From the NCBI RefSeq assembly GCF_014077005.1, contig NZ_JACGVC010000049.1:496001-560000 (forward strand): DNA of 64,000 nucleotides. The letters run 5' to 3'. The DNA is from Colwellia sp. MB3u-45 (GTDB lineage Bacteria; Pseudomonadota; Gammaproteobacteria; Enterobacterales; Alteromonadaceae). Position numbers and translations under genes: made by a program. The notes below the pieces were generated by a model, which searched no databases, was not told the origin of the DNA, and was given only the letters and a program-made list of their open reading frames with translations. This document shows, in pieces, positions 30,784-40,890 of this stretch (within the stretch, counting starts at the first letter, position 1; the number at the start of each line of letters is the position of its first letter).

Positions 30784-30900
30784 GTTTTTTCCTTTGTGGG
30801 GTTAAGCGTTCATACATCCAATATACACGACCCTTATTGCGTTTTACTTATTGTAAATTCGCTGAGCACCCCGGTATATCTTTGCTAGATGTATGTGAGT
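30784..30900 (-). promoter_or_regulatory. Structured rpsB 5' leader (candidate S2 autoregulatory element)
   Basis: Two nested long-range helices can be drawn. The outer pairs CATACATC (30811-30818) with GATGTATG (30888-30895). The inner pairs ATATAC (30821-30826) with GTATAT (30874-30879). Reading on the minus strand, a GGGGT element lies inside the inner helix, and its complement ACCCC lies just before the rpsB Shine-Dalgarno, which suggests a pseudoknot that could mask the start. In E. coli S2 represses rpsB-tsf through its leader, in the region of the t44 RNA family, so the position fits. Membership in that Rfam family was not tested. Confidence 0.55.
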
Positions 30901-31156
30901 TTAGTTTTAATGTACTGAATTTTTTCAATACCCTTTTTAGTGCTAAATATATTTGAAAAAATCAGCGAAGATTTAGACAAGCATCATCGACGACTCAGAC
31001 AAACAATTTAACGGCGCACTTTATAACATATTCAAGAGCAATTAACTAGTTTTTAACTTGAAATTAAGCTTAATAATATTTTATTTTACTAAGGGCTAGG
31101 ATCTTTAATAGCAGCAAGTTAAAATTAGGCCACTTTTTTATCAGGCTCGTTAACTT

Positions 31157-31783
31157 ATGTCATTGAACACACCAAATGCAGAACTTTTTTATATTTATGA
31201 TAGTCATTGTCCTTGGAGCTATGCCTCTGCAGTATTAGTTGAAAAAGTGTTAAGTGCTTTTCCAAACATTACGCTTAGAGCTATGCACATAGGTTATTAC
31301 GATGGCGACAACAAAGTGTCAGCCACTACCCTTGCTGATGTAGGCGAATTTAGTCAAGTAGTGTTTGGTGCTAACTACCTTGATACACTCAATTACACAA
31401 AAGACTCAACTTTAGCCGCTAACTTAATGGCCTGGGTGCAAAACAAATCAGCAAAGTCTGCCTTTGAATTGTTGAAGAAATTGCAGCATGCACATTTTGT
31501 TTTGGGTAATGAATTAACTGACCAAGAAAGCGTTAGTGAAATTATTGACGAGCTCAAACTGTCACCACCAGCAAAGTGCCTGCAATCTAACAAGCTAACC
31601 AAAGATGCTGAATTTGCTATTCATGACATTATAGAAATTCAGGAAATTATTGGCACACAAGCCATTCCAGCGATGTTATTGGCATGCAATGAGAGTTTGG
31701 TATTGTTAAATCACAACCTTTATTTAGAGAATCCTGAAGCCATAATAGAAGCAGTTAACATTGAATTAGAGAATTTATCTTAA
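31157..31783 (+). CDS. DsbA-family (FrnE-like) thioredoxin-fold protein
   Basis: This 208-residue protein begins with a thioredoxin-fold strand (LFYIYDSHCPWSYA). The active-site position is Cys18-Pro-Trp-Ser21, so only the first cysteine of the usual CXXC is present. The cis-proline loop is GTQAIPAMLL near residue 175. An inserted helical domain (residues about 60-150) is normal for DsbA/FrnE proteins. No signal peptide is visible, which suggests a cytosolic enzyme, as for FrnE or related isomerases and GSH-dependent proteins. It is divergent from rpsB and ends at a strong terminator. Confidence 0.78.
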   Translation: MSLNTPNAELFYIYDSHCPWSYASAVLVEKVLSAFPNITLRAMHIGYYDGDNKVSATTLADVGEFSQVVFGANYLDTLNYTKDSTLAANLMAWVQNKSAKSAFELLKKLQHAHFVLGNELTDQESVSEIIDELKLSPPAKCLQSNKLTKDAEFAIHDIIEIQEIIGTQAIPAMLLACNESLVLLNHNLYLENPEAIIEAVNIELENLS

Positions 31784-31788
31784 TGCTA

Positions 31789-31824
31789 AGTAATGACAAC
31801 TTTGCGTTGTCATTACTCTTTTTT
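31789..31824 (+). terminator. Terminator of the DsbA-like gene
   Basis: A 12-bp perfect stem, AGTAATGACAAC (31789-31800) with GTTGTCATTACT (31806-31817), has a 5-base loop and is followed by CTTTTTT. Confidence 0.9.
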
Positions 31825-32162
31825 AAAGGACATTACCCTATAAAAATAGCTCAAGAGAAATAGCTCAATAAACATCGTTTAATAAACAGAAAAAAGAGAG
31901 TCGAAATTATTTTTAACTGCTGCACGATGCTTTTTTCATCGTTAATATTTACACGCTATACCCAGCAAACATCTGCTATTTGTTATTTAACTATTCACTC
32001 TAGCGTTTTACGATTGGGAAAAAGTAACAAAAGCAGGTAAAATCACCAATAATTATTATTTACCTACGACTAACTGTATTGCGATACAGTTTACTAACAT
32101 ACAATAAGTAGCTAATTAATTTATCCTAATCACATTATTTACAGAGTCACGTTTGAGGTTTT
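31825..32162. other. Upstream region of map
   Basis: No coding frame is convincing here. The interval presumably carries the promoter of the map-glnD-dapD genes. A GAGG Shine-Dalgarno precedes the map ATG. No strong hairpin was seen. Confidence 0.4.
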
Positions 32163-32951
32163 ATGACAATAACGATTAAAGATCAGCAAGAAATTCAAAA
32201 AATGAAAATTGCGGGAAAACTTGCTTCAGATGTATTGGAAATGATCGAACCTCACGTACAGGCTGGTGTAACAACCGATCAGCTTAATACCTTATGTGCT
32301 GAATTTACTGACAAAGTACAAAATGCCATTTCGGCACCTTTAAATTACCATCATTTTCCAAAGTCCATTTGTACTTCGGTTAACCACGTGGTTTGCCACG
32401 GCATTCCCAATGACACGCCTTTAGTTGATGGCGATATTATCAACATTGATATTACTGTGATAAAAGATGGCTACCACGGTGACACCAGTAAAATGTTTTT
32501 AATTGGCGAAACTTCTGCTGAAGATAATCGTCTTTGTCGTATTACCCAAGAAGCACTTTATATCGGCATTAAAAAAGTTAAGCCTGGCAATAGCTTTGGT
32601 GAAATAGGCACAGCTATTCAAAAATTCATCAAAAAATCGGGGCGTTATTCGATAGTCAAAGAATATTGTGGCCATGGTATAGGCACGGAATTCCATGAAG
32701 AACCACAAATTGTTCATTATAAAAATAATGACAACGAAAAGATGCAAGAAGGCATGTGCTTTACCATCGAACCTATGATCAATTTAGGTCGTGCTAATAC
32801 CTTGCTCGACAAAGAAGATAAATGGACGGTATATACCTTAGATGGTAAAAAATCAGCACAATGGGAACACACCCTTTTAGTGACCAAAACGGGTTGCGAA
32901 ATATTAACCTTACGCAAAGATGACACCATTGCCCGAATATTACATAATTAA
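32163..32951 (+). CDS. map: Type I methionine aminopeptidase
   Basis: This 262-residue enzyme removes the initiator methionine. The five metal ligands can be assigned from motifs: Asp in IINIDITVIKDG, Asp in YHGDTSKMF, His in YCGHGIGTEFHEEP, Glu in FTIEPMI, and Glu in WEHTLLVT. The gene is divergent from rpsB, the conserved arrangement in gammaproteobacteria, and heads map-glnD-dapD. It is followed by an 8-bp tandem repeat. Confidence 0.96.
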   Translation: MTITIKDQQEIQKMKIAGKLASDVLEMIEPHVQAGVTTDQLNTLCAEFTDKVQNAISAPLNYHHFPKSICTSVNHVVCHGIPNDTPLVDGDIINIDITVIKDGYHGDTSKMFLIGETSAEDNRLCRITQEALYIGIKKVKPGNSFGEIGTAIQKFIKKSGRYSIVKEYCGHGIGTEFHEEPQIVHYKNNDNEKMQEGMCFTIEPMINLGRANTLLDKEDKWTVYTLDGKKSAQWEHTLLVTKTGCEILTLRKDDTIARILHN

Positions 32952-32954
32952 ATC

Positions 32955-32991
32955 GTTAAATGGTTAAATGGTTAAATGGTTAAATGGTTAA
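32955..32991. repeat. 8-bp tandem repeat GTTAAATG, four copies plus a partial fifth
   Basis: Four exact copies of GTTAAATG run head to tail from 32955 to 32986, then GTTAA. The array lies 4 bp after the map stop and about 90 bp before glnD. An 8-mer array could vary in length by slippage. Confidence 0.85.
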
Positions 32992-33049
32992 TAACTCAGT
33001 AACCATTAGTAATATTATAAATTAAAAGCTAATGGCAATATTAATAAAA

Positions 33050-33076
33050 AATATGAGAGCTAAATATGAGAGCTAA
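33050..33076. repeat. Short direct duplication before glnD
   Basis: ATATGAGAGCTAA occurs twice in succession (33052-33076 region). The second copy places GAGAG next to the TTG start of glnD, so the duplication may have duplicated the ribosome binding site. Confidence 0.6.
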
Positions 33077-35704
33077 TTGTTGAATACATCATCATTAATT
33101 CCAGATAAGTACATTGAGGCTCTCTCCGTTAGTGCCCCTTCATTAAATAGTTCACAAATATGTTTACTGAGTAATGAATTTCTTCAGTGGCAAAAAGAGC
33201 AGTTTCCCATAAGTGAAGTTACCTCGCTTGTTGCTGCTAGGGCCTTTTATGTTGATCTGATTTTAACCAAACTTTGGTGTCAGCACCATTTGGATGAATT
33301 TCAAATCAGTTTGGTTGCTGTTGGCGGTTATGGTCGCAAAGAGCTTCATCCCTATTCAGATGTTGATATTTTATTAATTACCCAAAATGTCGTAGCCGAT
33401 GACTTAGCCGAAAAAATATCCGCTTTTATTACCCAACTTTGGGATGTAAAACTGGATATAGGCCATAGCGTTCGCAACATAAAAGAATGTCTAAATCAAG
33501 CAATTGACGATGTTACCATCGCGACAAACTTGATGGAATTGCGACAAATTTGCGGTAATAATGCCTTAGTGTCTCAATTACAACCCTTGTTGATTGAAGA
33601 CATCTTTTGGACCTCTGAAAAGTTTTTTCTTGCCAAGCGTAATGAACAGTATCAACGTCATCAACAATACCATGGCGCATCTTATACCCTCGAACCTAAC
33701 TTGAAAGCTAACCCTGGTGGTTTACGCGACATTCAAACTATTGGCTGGGTCGCCAAACGTCATTTTATGGCAGATACGCTTGAGCAATTGATTGACCATA
33801 ACTACCTCACCACTAATGAATTTTTTGAACTGCTTGAGTGTCAAGATTATTTATGGCGCATGCGCTGTGCATTGCACTTTATCGCTGGACGTAATGAAAA
33901 CCGCTTACTGTTTGACTACCAGGCTGATGTTGCTGAGTTAATGGGTTTTGGCGATGGTGGCAAGCTTGCTATCGAACGGATGATGAAACGATTTTTCCGT
34001 ATTATATCGCGTGTTTCAGAGTTAAATAGAATGCTATTGCAGCATTTTGAATACGCGATATTAAACGAAAAAAAACACAGTAAGAAAATAGTGCTTAATG
34101 ATGACTTTGTCATTATTGATGGTCAAATCAAGGTCTGTGATAAACGAGTTTTTACCCGTTCAACCATGATCATGGAAATGTTTTTACTGATTGCCCAACA
34201 TAAAGAGATTACTGACTTACATCCAGAGACTTTACGCTTAATGCGTAATGCGCGCCGGCGATTAGTATCAGGTATGATTGACTATGCTCGCTGCCGGGAA
34301 ATCTTTATCGCCTTAATTAAACACCCTCGTGGTTTAGGCCTAGCGTTTACACTTATGCACCGCCATTCTATTATTGGTGCTTACTTACCGCTATGGCGAA
34401 ATATAGTTGGCCAAATGCAGTTTGATTTATTTCATGCCTATTCTGTCGACGAGCACAGTTATCGTTTATTAAAAAACTTGTACCGTTTTAGCCAAGTAAA
34501 ACATAATAATGAATACCCTTTGTGCAGCAAAATTGTTCAACGTGTTCGTAAACCTGAGCTATTATATCTTGCCGGTATATTTCATGATATTGCTAAAGGT
34601 CGTGGTGGTGATCATGCAAAACTTGGCGCGATTGACGCGTTAAATTTTGCTAAAATCCATAAATTAGGTGATCACGACGGTCGAATGATCGCTTGGCTAG
34701 TAGAAAAACATTTATTAATGTCAGTTACCGCTCAGCGCAGAGATATTTCTGACCCTGAAGTCATTAAAACTTTTGGCACGATTGTACGAGACGAAGCTCA
34801 CTTAGACTACTTATACTGTTTAACTGTCGCTGACATGCGTGCCACCAACGAAAGTTTATGGAATAGTTGGAAAGCTAATCTACTGGAAGATTTATATTAT
34901 AGTACTAAACGAGCCTTTAGACGTGGTCTTGAAAAGCCAGTTGATTTAAGAGCAAAAATTAGAGAAAATCAACAACAAGCTATTGAAATTTTAAAAGTAG
35001 AATCACTTGATCAAGAGCGCTTAAAACAATTATGGAAAGAGTTTAAAGCCGACTACTTTTTACGTTATTCTCCTGAACAAATTGCTTGGCACTCTAAGCA
35101 TATTTTGTCGCACAACAAAGTTAAGCCCTTGGTCATTATTAGTCCAAAACCTTATCGTGGTGGCACAGAAGTATTTGTTTATACAAAGGATAAACCTAAT
35201 ATATTTTTCAATATTGTTTCATTACTTGGCGCAAAAAAACTGTCCATACATGATGCAAAAATAACTACTAATAAGTCTGGCTTCACTGCTAACACCTTTG
35301 TGGTCTTAGATAACCGTAATAAAGCCATTAATGATAGTGCTAGAGCCCTGACCATAGCGCGTTCGTTAAGCGTTAAATTAGCGTCAAAAGAAATCCGTAT
35401 CAAGCCTAAGCCTTTAGCGAAACGCTTTCGCCAATTTAAAGTACCAACACATGTCAGTTTTATCGACGGTACAGCAAAAAACCGGACGATATTAGATATA
35501 GTGGCTTTAGATCATCCCGGTTTATTGGCTAATATTGCTACTATTTTTCAAAAATGTAACATACAAATACATTCAGCTAAAATCACCACATTCGGCGAAA
35601 AAGCTGAGGATGTTTTTACCATTTCAAATAATGACAATAAAATACTAACCACAGAGCAAAAAAACGTATTAGAAGCGATGCTTTGCGCTGATAGTCACCG
35701 ATAA
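33077..35704 (+). CDS. glnD: Bifunctional uridylyltransferase/uridylyl-removing enzyme GlnD
   Basis: This 875-residue sensor of glutamine status uridylylates PII when nitrogen is short and removes UMP when glutamine is high. The nucleotidyltransferase motif is [18 protein letters not shown] at about residues 84-101. The HD hydrolase domain has [20 protein letters not shown]. Two ACT domains close the protein (about 705-780 and 800-875, the last with [17 protein letters not shown]). Length is near E. coli GlnD (890). The start is one of two adjacent TTG codons (33077 or 33080). It is followed by dapD, as in relatives. Confidence 0.96.
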   Translation: MLNTSSLIPDKYIEALSVSAPSLNSSQICLLSNEFLQWQKEQFPISEVTSLVAARAFYVDLILTKLWCQHHLDEFQISLVAVGGYGRKELHPYSDVDILLITQNVVADDLAEKISAFITQLWDVKLDIGHSVRNIKECLNQAIDDVTIATNLMELRQICGNNALVSQLQPLLIEDIFWTSEKFFLAKRNEQYQRHQQYHGASYTLEPNLKANPGGLRDIQTIGWVAKRHFMADTLEQLIDHNYLTTNEFFELLECQDYLWRMRCALHFIAGRNENRLLFDYQADVAELMGFGDGGKLAIERMMKRFFRIISRVSELNRMLLQHFEYAILNEKKHSKKIVLNDDFVIIDGQIKVCDKRVFTRSTMIMEMFLLIAQHKEITDLHPETLRLMRNARRRLVSGMIDYARCREIFIALIKHPRGLGLAFTLMHRHSIIGAYLPLWRNIVGQMQFDLFHAYSVDEHSYRLLKNLYRFSQVKHNNEYPLCSKIVQRVRKPELLYLAGIFHDIAKGRGGDHAKLGAIDALNFAKIHKLGDHDGRMIAWLVEKHLLMSVTAQRRDISDPEVIKTFGTIVRDEAHLDYLYCLTVADMRATNESLWNSWKANLLEDLYYSTKRAFRRGLEKPVDLRAKIRENQQQAIEILKVESLDQERLKQLWKEFKADYFLRYSPEQIAWHSKHILSHNKVKPLVIISPKPYRGGTEVFVYTKDKPNIFFNIVSLLGAKKLSIHDAKITTNKSGFTANTFVVLDNRNKAINDSARALTIARSLSVKLASKEIRIKPKPLAKRFRQFKVPTHVSFIDGTAKNRTILDIVALDHPGLLANIATIFQKCNIQIHSAKITTFGEKAEDVFTISNNDNKILTTEQKNVLEAMLCADSHR

Positions 35705-35731
35705 ACTTTAGCAAATTAATCTTAGGAATTT

Positions 35732-36565
35732 TTGATGTTAGCATTACAAACAATTATTGAACAAGCGTTTGAAGAGCGTATGAACATTACGCCTGCCACT
35801 GTCTCTACTGAAGTAAAACAAGCGGTATTAGATGCATTAGCGGCATTAAACAATGGCTCAGCGCGCGTTGCAGAAAAAATTGCGGGTGAATGGGTTGTAC
35901 ACCAGTGGCTTAAAAAAGCTGTGTTACTCTCATTTAGAATTTGGGATAACGAAGTTATCGACGGCGCAGAAAGCACATTTTTCGATAAAGTGCCGATGAA
36001 ATATACTGATTATAGCCATGCCGATTTTGTTGCTGATGGTGTCAGAGTTGTACCGGGTGCGTCAGTGCGTACCGGTAGTTTTATTGGTAAAAATGTTGTG
36101 GTAATGCCAAGTTTCGTTAACATTGGTGCCTATGTAGATGAAGGCTGTATGGTAGACGCTTGGGCAACGGTTGGCTCTTGTGCACAAATTGGTAAAAACG
36201 TGCATCTATCAGGTGGCGTTGGCATTGGCGGCGTACTTGAACCGCTACAAGCCGGACCAACCATCATTGAAGACAATTGCTTTATTGGCGCTCGTTCAGA
36301 AATTGTTGAAGGCGTTGTGGTTGAAGAAGGTGCCGTAATTTCAATGGGCGTTTATATCGGTCAAAGTACGCGTATTTATGACCGAGAAACTGGTGAAGTG
36401 CATTACGGTCGAGTACCAGCAGGTTCAGTTGTTGTGCCAGGTAACCTTCCCTCTAAATGTGGTACCTATAGCTTATATGCAGCGATAATCGTTAAAAAAG
36501 TTGATGCAAAAACACGTGCTAAAGTAGGTATTAATGCCCTACTTCGCTCGGTATCTGAAGAGTAA
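35732..36565 (+). CDS. dapD: Tetrahydrodipicolinate N-succinyltransferase
   Basis: This 277-residue trimeric hexapeptide-repeat enzyme acts in the succinylase branch of lysine/diaminopimelate synthesis. Typical segments are [59 protein letters not shown] and [21 protein letters not shown]. It starts 27 bp after glnD and is followed by a long imperfect hairpin. Confidence 0.97.
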   Translation: MMLALQTIIEQAFEERMNITPATVSTEVKQAVLDALAALNNGSARVAEKIAGEWVVHQWLKKAVLLSFRIWDNEVIDGAESTFFDKVPMKYTDYSHADFVADGVRVVPGASVRTGSFIGKNVVVMPSFVNIGAYVDEGCMVDAWATVGSCAQIGKNVHLSGGVGIGGVLEPLQAGPTIIEDNCFIGARSEIVEGVVVEEGAVISMGVYIGQSTRIYDRETGEVHYGRVPAGSVVVPGNLPSKCGTYSLYAAIIVKKVDAKTRAKVGINALLRSVSEE

Positions 36566-36589
36566 TTTTCTGCTTTAACTGTTAACCTT

Positions 36590-36627
36590 AACTTGTGTAG
36601 TGTTGTTAAGTACACTGCACAAGTTTA
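36590..36627 (+). terminator. Probable dapD terminator
   Basis: AACTTGTGTAGTGT (36590-36603) pairs with ACACTGCACAAGTT (36612-36625), with one G-U pair and an 8-base loop. Only a short T-run follows, so termination may be partial. Confidence 0.6.
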
Positions 36628-37237
36628 ATTAAAACATTATACCTCTTAAATAAAACCCTGTTTGTTAACACCTTGCTTCTCATCTAGATTGACTAAATAA
36701 ATTTTCTAAATATCTGCTCATCACCATGCTCAGCACCATAAACCCAATGCTTAAAAAGCGCTTTAAATCAAAAGTTCATCAACAAGTCAAAGCACTATAA
36801 TATTAAGCGAGAAGGTCAAATAATCTAACTTAGTCAAATTTATAATTGCTCTAAGCTTTGCCGCTATAACGCTTACCACTATCACCTTTGCAATCATCAA
36901 GCTAAGTACACTTTATTATCAAAAAAAACATTATAATTTACTGCTACAAATAGAGATAAAAACGCCATTAAGTAACCTATCTATTAAACTGCTCTCTGTT
37001 AATGCCTAGCGGCTTGTAGGCAGTTAATCAGCCTAATTAGCGGTAGACAAAAAATAATAGATTTTTGCTGGTGCTAATTAGATAAAGATTGTTTTTTTAA
37101 TGGTGAGAATACAAGCATATGTTAAACTAGAAAAAATTTATAGCGAACACTTGTTATACCCCCGTTATAACAGAGTTTTATTGTCAAATCGCCGTAACAG
37201 CAAAGTCTACAGAAAACTTACCCATAGGAACTCTTTG
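36628..37237. other. Long upstream region of the first chemoreceptor gene
   Basis: About 600 bp without a gene. The frame of the chemoreceptor stays open back to 37100, but that stretch codes for an atypical basic N-terminus and lacks a ribosome site. I treat it as leader. No strong terminator or repeat was found. Confidence 0.4.
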
Positions 37238-39148
37238 ATGAGATTTTTCACCACCCTTTCTATCCGATCTAAACTAGTGATTGCCATGTTAATGGCCGTC
37301 GTAATATCTACTAGCATCGTCGGATTTGTCGGTCACTCAAAAGCTAAAGAGCTACTTATTTCTCGACTGCAGCATTCCGACTTACCTAACCTTTTGCTGC
37401 GCGTTCGCAATGCTGTGGATGGAGAGATTTCAGAAATGAAAGTGCTGACAAAATCCATTGCAACAAACCCCTTTTTGCTTGATTGGATAAAGTCTGGTGC
37501 AAGTGCAGACAATGACGCTAACGTTATAAAAATGTTAGATAAAATAGCTAAAGATAACAACTTGAGTAATGCATCCTTTGCCGATCGTAAAACAGCTAAA
37601 TATTGGAACCAAGATGGTTTTCTTCGTGTACTTAAAGATGACAATATTGACGGTTGGTTTTTTGCGTTCACCAATGGAAACAAAGAAGAGTCCGCAAGTA
37701 CCTACGAATACCCTAATGGTAATGTCGATGTGTTTATCAACTATCAGCAGCTGAACGGAAGAGGTATATCCGGATTGTCAAAGTCATTTAATGACATGGT
37801 GAGTTATTTAAATAGCTTTAAAATTGAAGAGTCTGGCTTTGTTTATCTTGTGAATGATTCAGGGTTAGTGAAAATTCATAAAGATAAGGAAAAAAGTGAC
37901 AAAACAAAACTCACTGATCTTTACAGTAATATAAACGCTCAAATTCTTTTATCCCAAAAAGAATTTGCCTTCCAAGAAACCGAAAATTTAATTATTGCGA
38001 CTAGCTATATCTCAAGCCTTGGCTGGTATGTGGTTGCAGAAGTTCCAAAAGCTGAGCTTTACTTAGCATTGAACGAATCTCGAAATTATATGCTTATATG
38101 GTTTGGTATTATTGTTGTTGTGTTTATCTTTATCAGTATCATCTTAGCAAAAAGTTTAACCAAACCTATTAACGATCTTGCACGAGTATTCAGTGAATTA
38201 GGTGATGGAGAAGGCGATCTTAGTTACCGACTAAGTGAAAGCGGTAGTGATGAGGTATCGCGTTTAGCTCATGGTTTTAATACCTTTATCAATAAAATAC
38301 ATGCTGTGGTTAATGATGTGTCCACCACATCGAAAAGTGTTCGCCAAGCCGCTATTAAAGTTTCTCAAGATGCAGAACAATCAAGATTAGATGCCGAAAG
38401 TCAGCGTGATATTGCAACGCAAGTTGCAACAGCCATTAGTCAAATGGGTTCAACCATCAGCGAAATTGCCGAAAATGCCGCCCATGCAGCAGACTCGACA
38501 AATGAAGCAACAACTCAAGCTAAGCATGCGCAAATTGTTGTTAAAGATTCCACTGAAAATATTGACCAGATGGCTCAGAAGATGGAGTCAGTATCGACTA
38601 CCATTGCGTCGTTAGCCGATAAGAGCAATGCAATTGGTAGTGTTCTCGATGTTATTCGTGGCATTTCAGAGCAAACAAACTTGCTGGCCTTAAATGCCGC
38701 TATTGAGGCAGCTCGAGCTGGCGAACAGGGTCGTGGTTTTGCTGTTGTCGCTGATGAAGTACGCAACTTGGCGAAGCGCACCAGCGAGGCAACAGATGAA
38801 ATTAATAAGATGATCAACCTGTTACAGACGGAATCTAAGCGAGCGGTAGAGGGTATAAGAGAAAGTAAAGAGACTGCCGAAATTGGGGTGACTGATGCTC
38901 AGCAAACCACAGAAGCACTCAATGAAATTGTTGCAAATATTCAACAAATTTCAGATTTAAACACTCAGGTCGCCACGGCAACAGAAGAGCAAGCCGCGGT
39001 CGTTGGTGAAATTAATACTCATGTGCATGCGATTAGTGATAGTACAGAAAATAGTGCACAAATATCAACCCGCATAGCCTCTTCAAGTGAATCGTTAACC
39101 GCAATGGCAATGAACTTAGATAGCTTAGTAGAACGATTTAAAATATAA
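37238..39148 (+). CDS. Methyl-accepting chemotaxis protein with periplasmic Cache-type sensor
   Basis: I start this protein at the ATG at 37238 ([20 protein letters not shown]), which has TAGGAA upstream and gives 636 residues. Layout: membrane helix about 9-30, a periplasmic sensor of about 260 residues with a Cache-like core ([56 protein letters not shown]), a second helix about 285-305, HAMP ([21 protein letters not shown]), and the cytoplasmic coiled coil. The signalling tip [20 protein letters not shown] is perfect. It reports ligand binding to CheA/CheW; the ligand is unknown. No che genes are in the window. Confidence 0.93.
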   Translation: MRFFTTLSIRSKLVIAMLMAVVISTSIVGFVGHSKAKELLISRLQHSDLPNLLLRVRNAVDGEISEMKVLTKSIATNPFLLDWIKSGASADNDANVIKMLDKIAKDNNLSNASFADRKTAKYWNQDGFLRVLKDDNIDGWFFAFTNGNKEESASTYEYPNGNVDVFINYQQLNGRGISGLSKSFNDMVSYLNSFKIEESGFVYLVNDSGLVKIHKDKEKSDKTKLTDLYSNINAQILLSQKEFAFQETENLIIATSYISSLGWYVVAEVPKAELYLALNESRNYMLIWFGIIVVVFIFISIILAKSLTKPINDLARVFSELGDGEGDLSYRLSESGSDEVSRLAHGFNTFINKIHAVVNDVSTTSKSVRQAAIKVSQDAEQSRLDAESQRDIATQVATAISQMGSTISEIAENAAHAADSTNEATTQAKHAQIVVKDSTENIDQMAQKMESVSTTIASLADKSNAIGSVLDVIRGISEQTNLLALNAAIEAARAGEQGRGFAVVADEVRNLAKRTSEATDEINKMINLLQTESKRAVEGIRESKETAEIGVTDAQQTTEALNEIVANIQQISDLNTQVATATEEQAAVVGEINTHVHAISDSTENSAQISTRIASSSESLTAMAMNLDSLVERFKI

Positions 39149-39228
39149 AAAAAAGTTTTAGCAAGTGCTAATAGCAACATCTAAGCAGTTGTAGAAGCTA
39201 AATAAAAATCGACACAAACATCCCATGC

Positions 39229-39266
39229 AAGCCCATTTATGCCGTTGGGCATAAATGGGCTTTTGT
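39229..39266 (+). terminator. Terminator of the first chemoreceptor gene
   Basis: AAGCCCATTTATGCC (39229-39243) pairs exactly with GGCATAAATGGGCTT (39248-39262) around a 4-base loop, and TT-rich sequence follows. Confidence 0.8.
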
Positions 39267-39629
39267 GAATAAAGATAGAAAAATTTGGCAATAAGCTTTA
39301 TTGATTAAAAAAGCATCAAAAATATTCCACATAAAGTTGCAGCCTGGCTTCTTAATACGCAAGAGTGGAAGAAAAAATTTGAAATTTTTTGTATAGGTAA
39401 AGTCGACTGTACACCCTTTAGTTGACTTAAGCAGGTCGAAAGTCAATTTGATAATCATTGGCATAGTCACCGTTCCAAAAATTTATTTTGAGACTAATAT
39501 CATGATTGAAAAATCAAATATAGTTGTAGAACGAACATAATTTATCTGACTGCTGCAAACATTACTGCCGGTGACGACTCCTATCTGAACATTCACTTTT
39601 ACCACTTTGCTGACATTGTGTCACACATC

Positions 39630-39924
39630 CATAACGACAACTTTGAACAACAAAGCGGTCATCAGCGATAGGCAAGTAGAGGCTATAAAATCAAACTGGT
39701 GCTCAGCTAAAATATCCATGCATAATATTTTTTGTCCTTCGTCGGTATCAAAACACATTGAGGTGGTAATGCAGAGCCCATCTCCTGTAATAGATTGGTA
39801 GGGTGGTGAAATATGTATTTGATGGGGCTGTCTGATGGTGTGTTGAGCGTTTGATTTCCTTTAGTGTTAATGAAGGTGAAATCAATGTAGTTTGAGCTAC
39901 AGAAGCGACTGTTGTTATTGTCAT
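39630..39924 (-). pseudogene. Probable decayed Cache-domain sensor gene
   Basis: An ATG at 39924 with a good GAGGAA Shine-Dalgarno opens a frame of 58 codons (MTITTVASVAQTTLISPSL...) that stops at 39748. In an overlapping frame the sequence continues ISPPYQSITGDGLCITTSMC, then FDTDEGQKILCMDILAEHQF. That is the pattern of a Cache/PDC sensor (S-P-P-Y ... GD-x-C-I-T ... x-x-C-x-D). A frameshift between the two parts, and the absence of any HAMP, GGDEF or MCP domain after it, suggest a remnant of a chemoreceptor or cyclase. The rest of the region 39267-39629 shows nothing I recognise. Confidence 0.4.
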
Positions 39925-40008
39925 TTGTTATTCCTCGTAGCTAAAGAGCTACATAAGCTATTGATGGCATTTTTTAAGTAGGAGGTACTAGTTAATCAGT
40001 AACTGTCT

Positions 40009-40851
40009 CTAAGCTATATCCAAAGAGTTACTGATTTGCGTTAACTGATGTTCAAATACATCATCAATAGACTGAATAACCAAACTAGCTTGTTCAAAAT
40101 ATACTTGTTGATCTAACGTAATTTTATCGGCATTAAGAAAAGCTTGGTCAACGGTAGACAAGAACATTTCGGTTTGCTCTTGTGTGATTTTAATTAACTT
40201 ATTATGTTCTTCTAAATATTGTGGCAAACAATGAAGTTGATGCAATACAGTTTTAATTACTTCACTAATTTGTTGTTGTAAGAAACTTAGACGAATATTG
40301 TCGGTACTAGAACAAGTTTTTTGTGTTGCGACGCTCACGCCAATGGCTCTTGCCTGACCAATCATTTCTGTAGCACCGATCACTTCACGCCAAACATAAC
40401 CAGCTTCAGGAAACTGTAGTAAAAATTGAGAAAATAACAGACCTTTTTCGGCTTCGTCTTCAAGTAAATATAATATGTTGCTAATGAGTAGTGTATGTTG
40501 ATCAAAACTATTGTCTGCGCTTGTACTACCTGTACTAAGTCTTTGCCAGTGATCCAAAAAGCTGTGCCAACGCTCATTATCTTTAGCAAAAGTTAGCTCA
40601 TTTTCTCTAATATTTTCTTGAATGCGCTGTCTGATGGTCTTCATTTTAGGTAACATCTCTTTTTTGCCATTTAAATATGCCGCGGTCATTCCTCTGTGTT
40701 GTTGAATAAAATAAATAAGTTCTTTTAAAGCTCTTACATTCAGCAAACCTTGATGCTGTATTTTAAAGCGATTTTTTTTAGAAAGTCTTAGTTTTAAATA
40801 AAAGATAACTAGGATAAATATTAGCAGTACAATTATTTGATAAAGATTCAT
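40009..40851 (-). CDS. Membrane-anchored all-helical protein with NIT-like domain
   Basis: This 280-residue protein has one N-terminal membrane helix (residues about 4-22), then a long cytoplasmic or periplasmic helical domain. The stretch ALKELIYFIQQHRGMTAAYLNG resembles the opening helix of nitrate/nitrite-sensing (NIT) domains (pattern L-x-x-x-x-Q-x-x-R-G-x-S/T-A-x-x-L). A second helical segment around AGYVWREVIGATEMIGQARAIG is also NIT-like. It follows the sensorless chemoreceptor by 39 bp on the same strand, so they are cotranscribed. It is probably the sensory or adaptor partner of that receptor. The domain call rests on pattern only. Confidence 0.5.
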   Translation of the reverse strand: MNLYQIIVLLIFILVIFYLKLRLSKKNRFKIQHQGLLNVRALKELIYFIQQHRGMTAAYLNGKKEMLPKMKTIRQRIQENIRENELTFAKDNERWHSFLDHWQRLSTGSTSADNSFDQHTLLISNILYLLEDEAEKGLLFSQFLLQFPEAGYVWREVIGATEMIGQARAIGVSVATQKTCSSTDNIRLSFLQQQISEVIKTVLHQLHCLPQYLEEHNKLIKITQEQTEMFLSTVDQAFLNADKITLDQQVYFEQASLVIQSIDDVFEHQLTQISNSLDIA

Positions 40852-40890
40852 TTGTTAGTAACCCTCTTTTTAAGTTAATTCTTTGCACAG

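Noticed and set aside
37100-37237. 46-residue N-terminal extension of the chemoreceptor
   Set aside because: The ATG at 37238 has TAGGAA upstream and begins a normal MCP membrane helix. The extension is basic and unlike MCP N-termini.
39237-39470. 77-codon minus-strand frame
   Set aside because: It ends within a strong plus-strand terminator hairpin and shows no family pattern.
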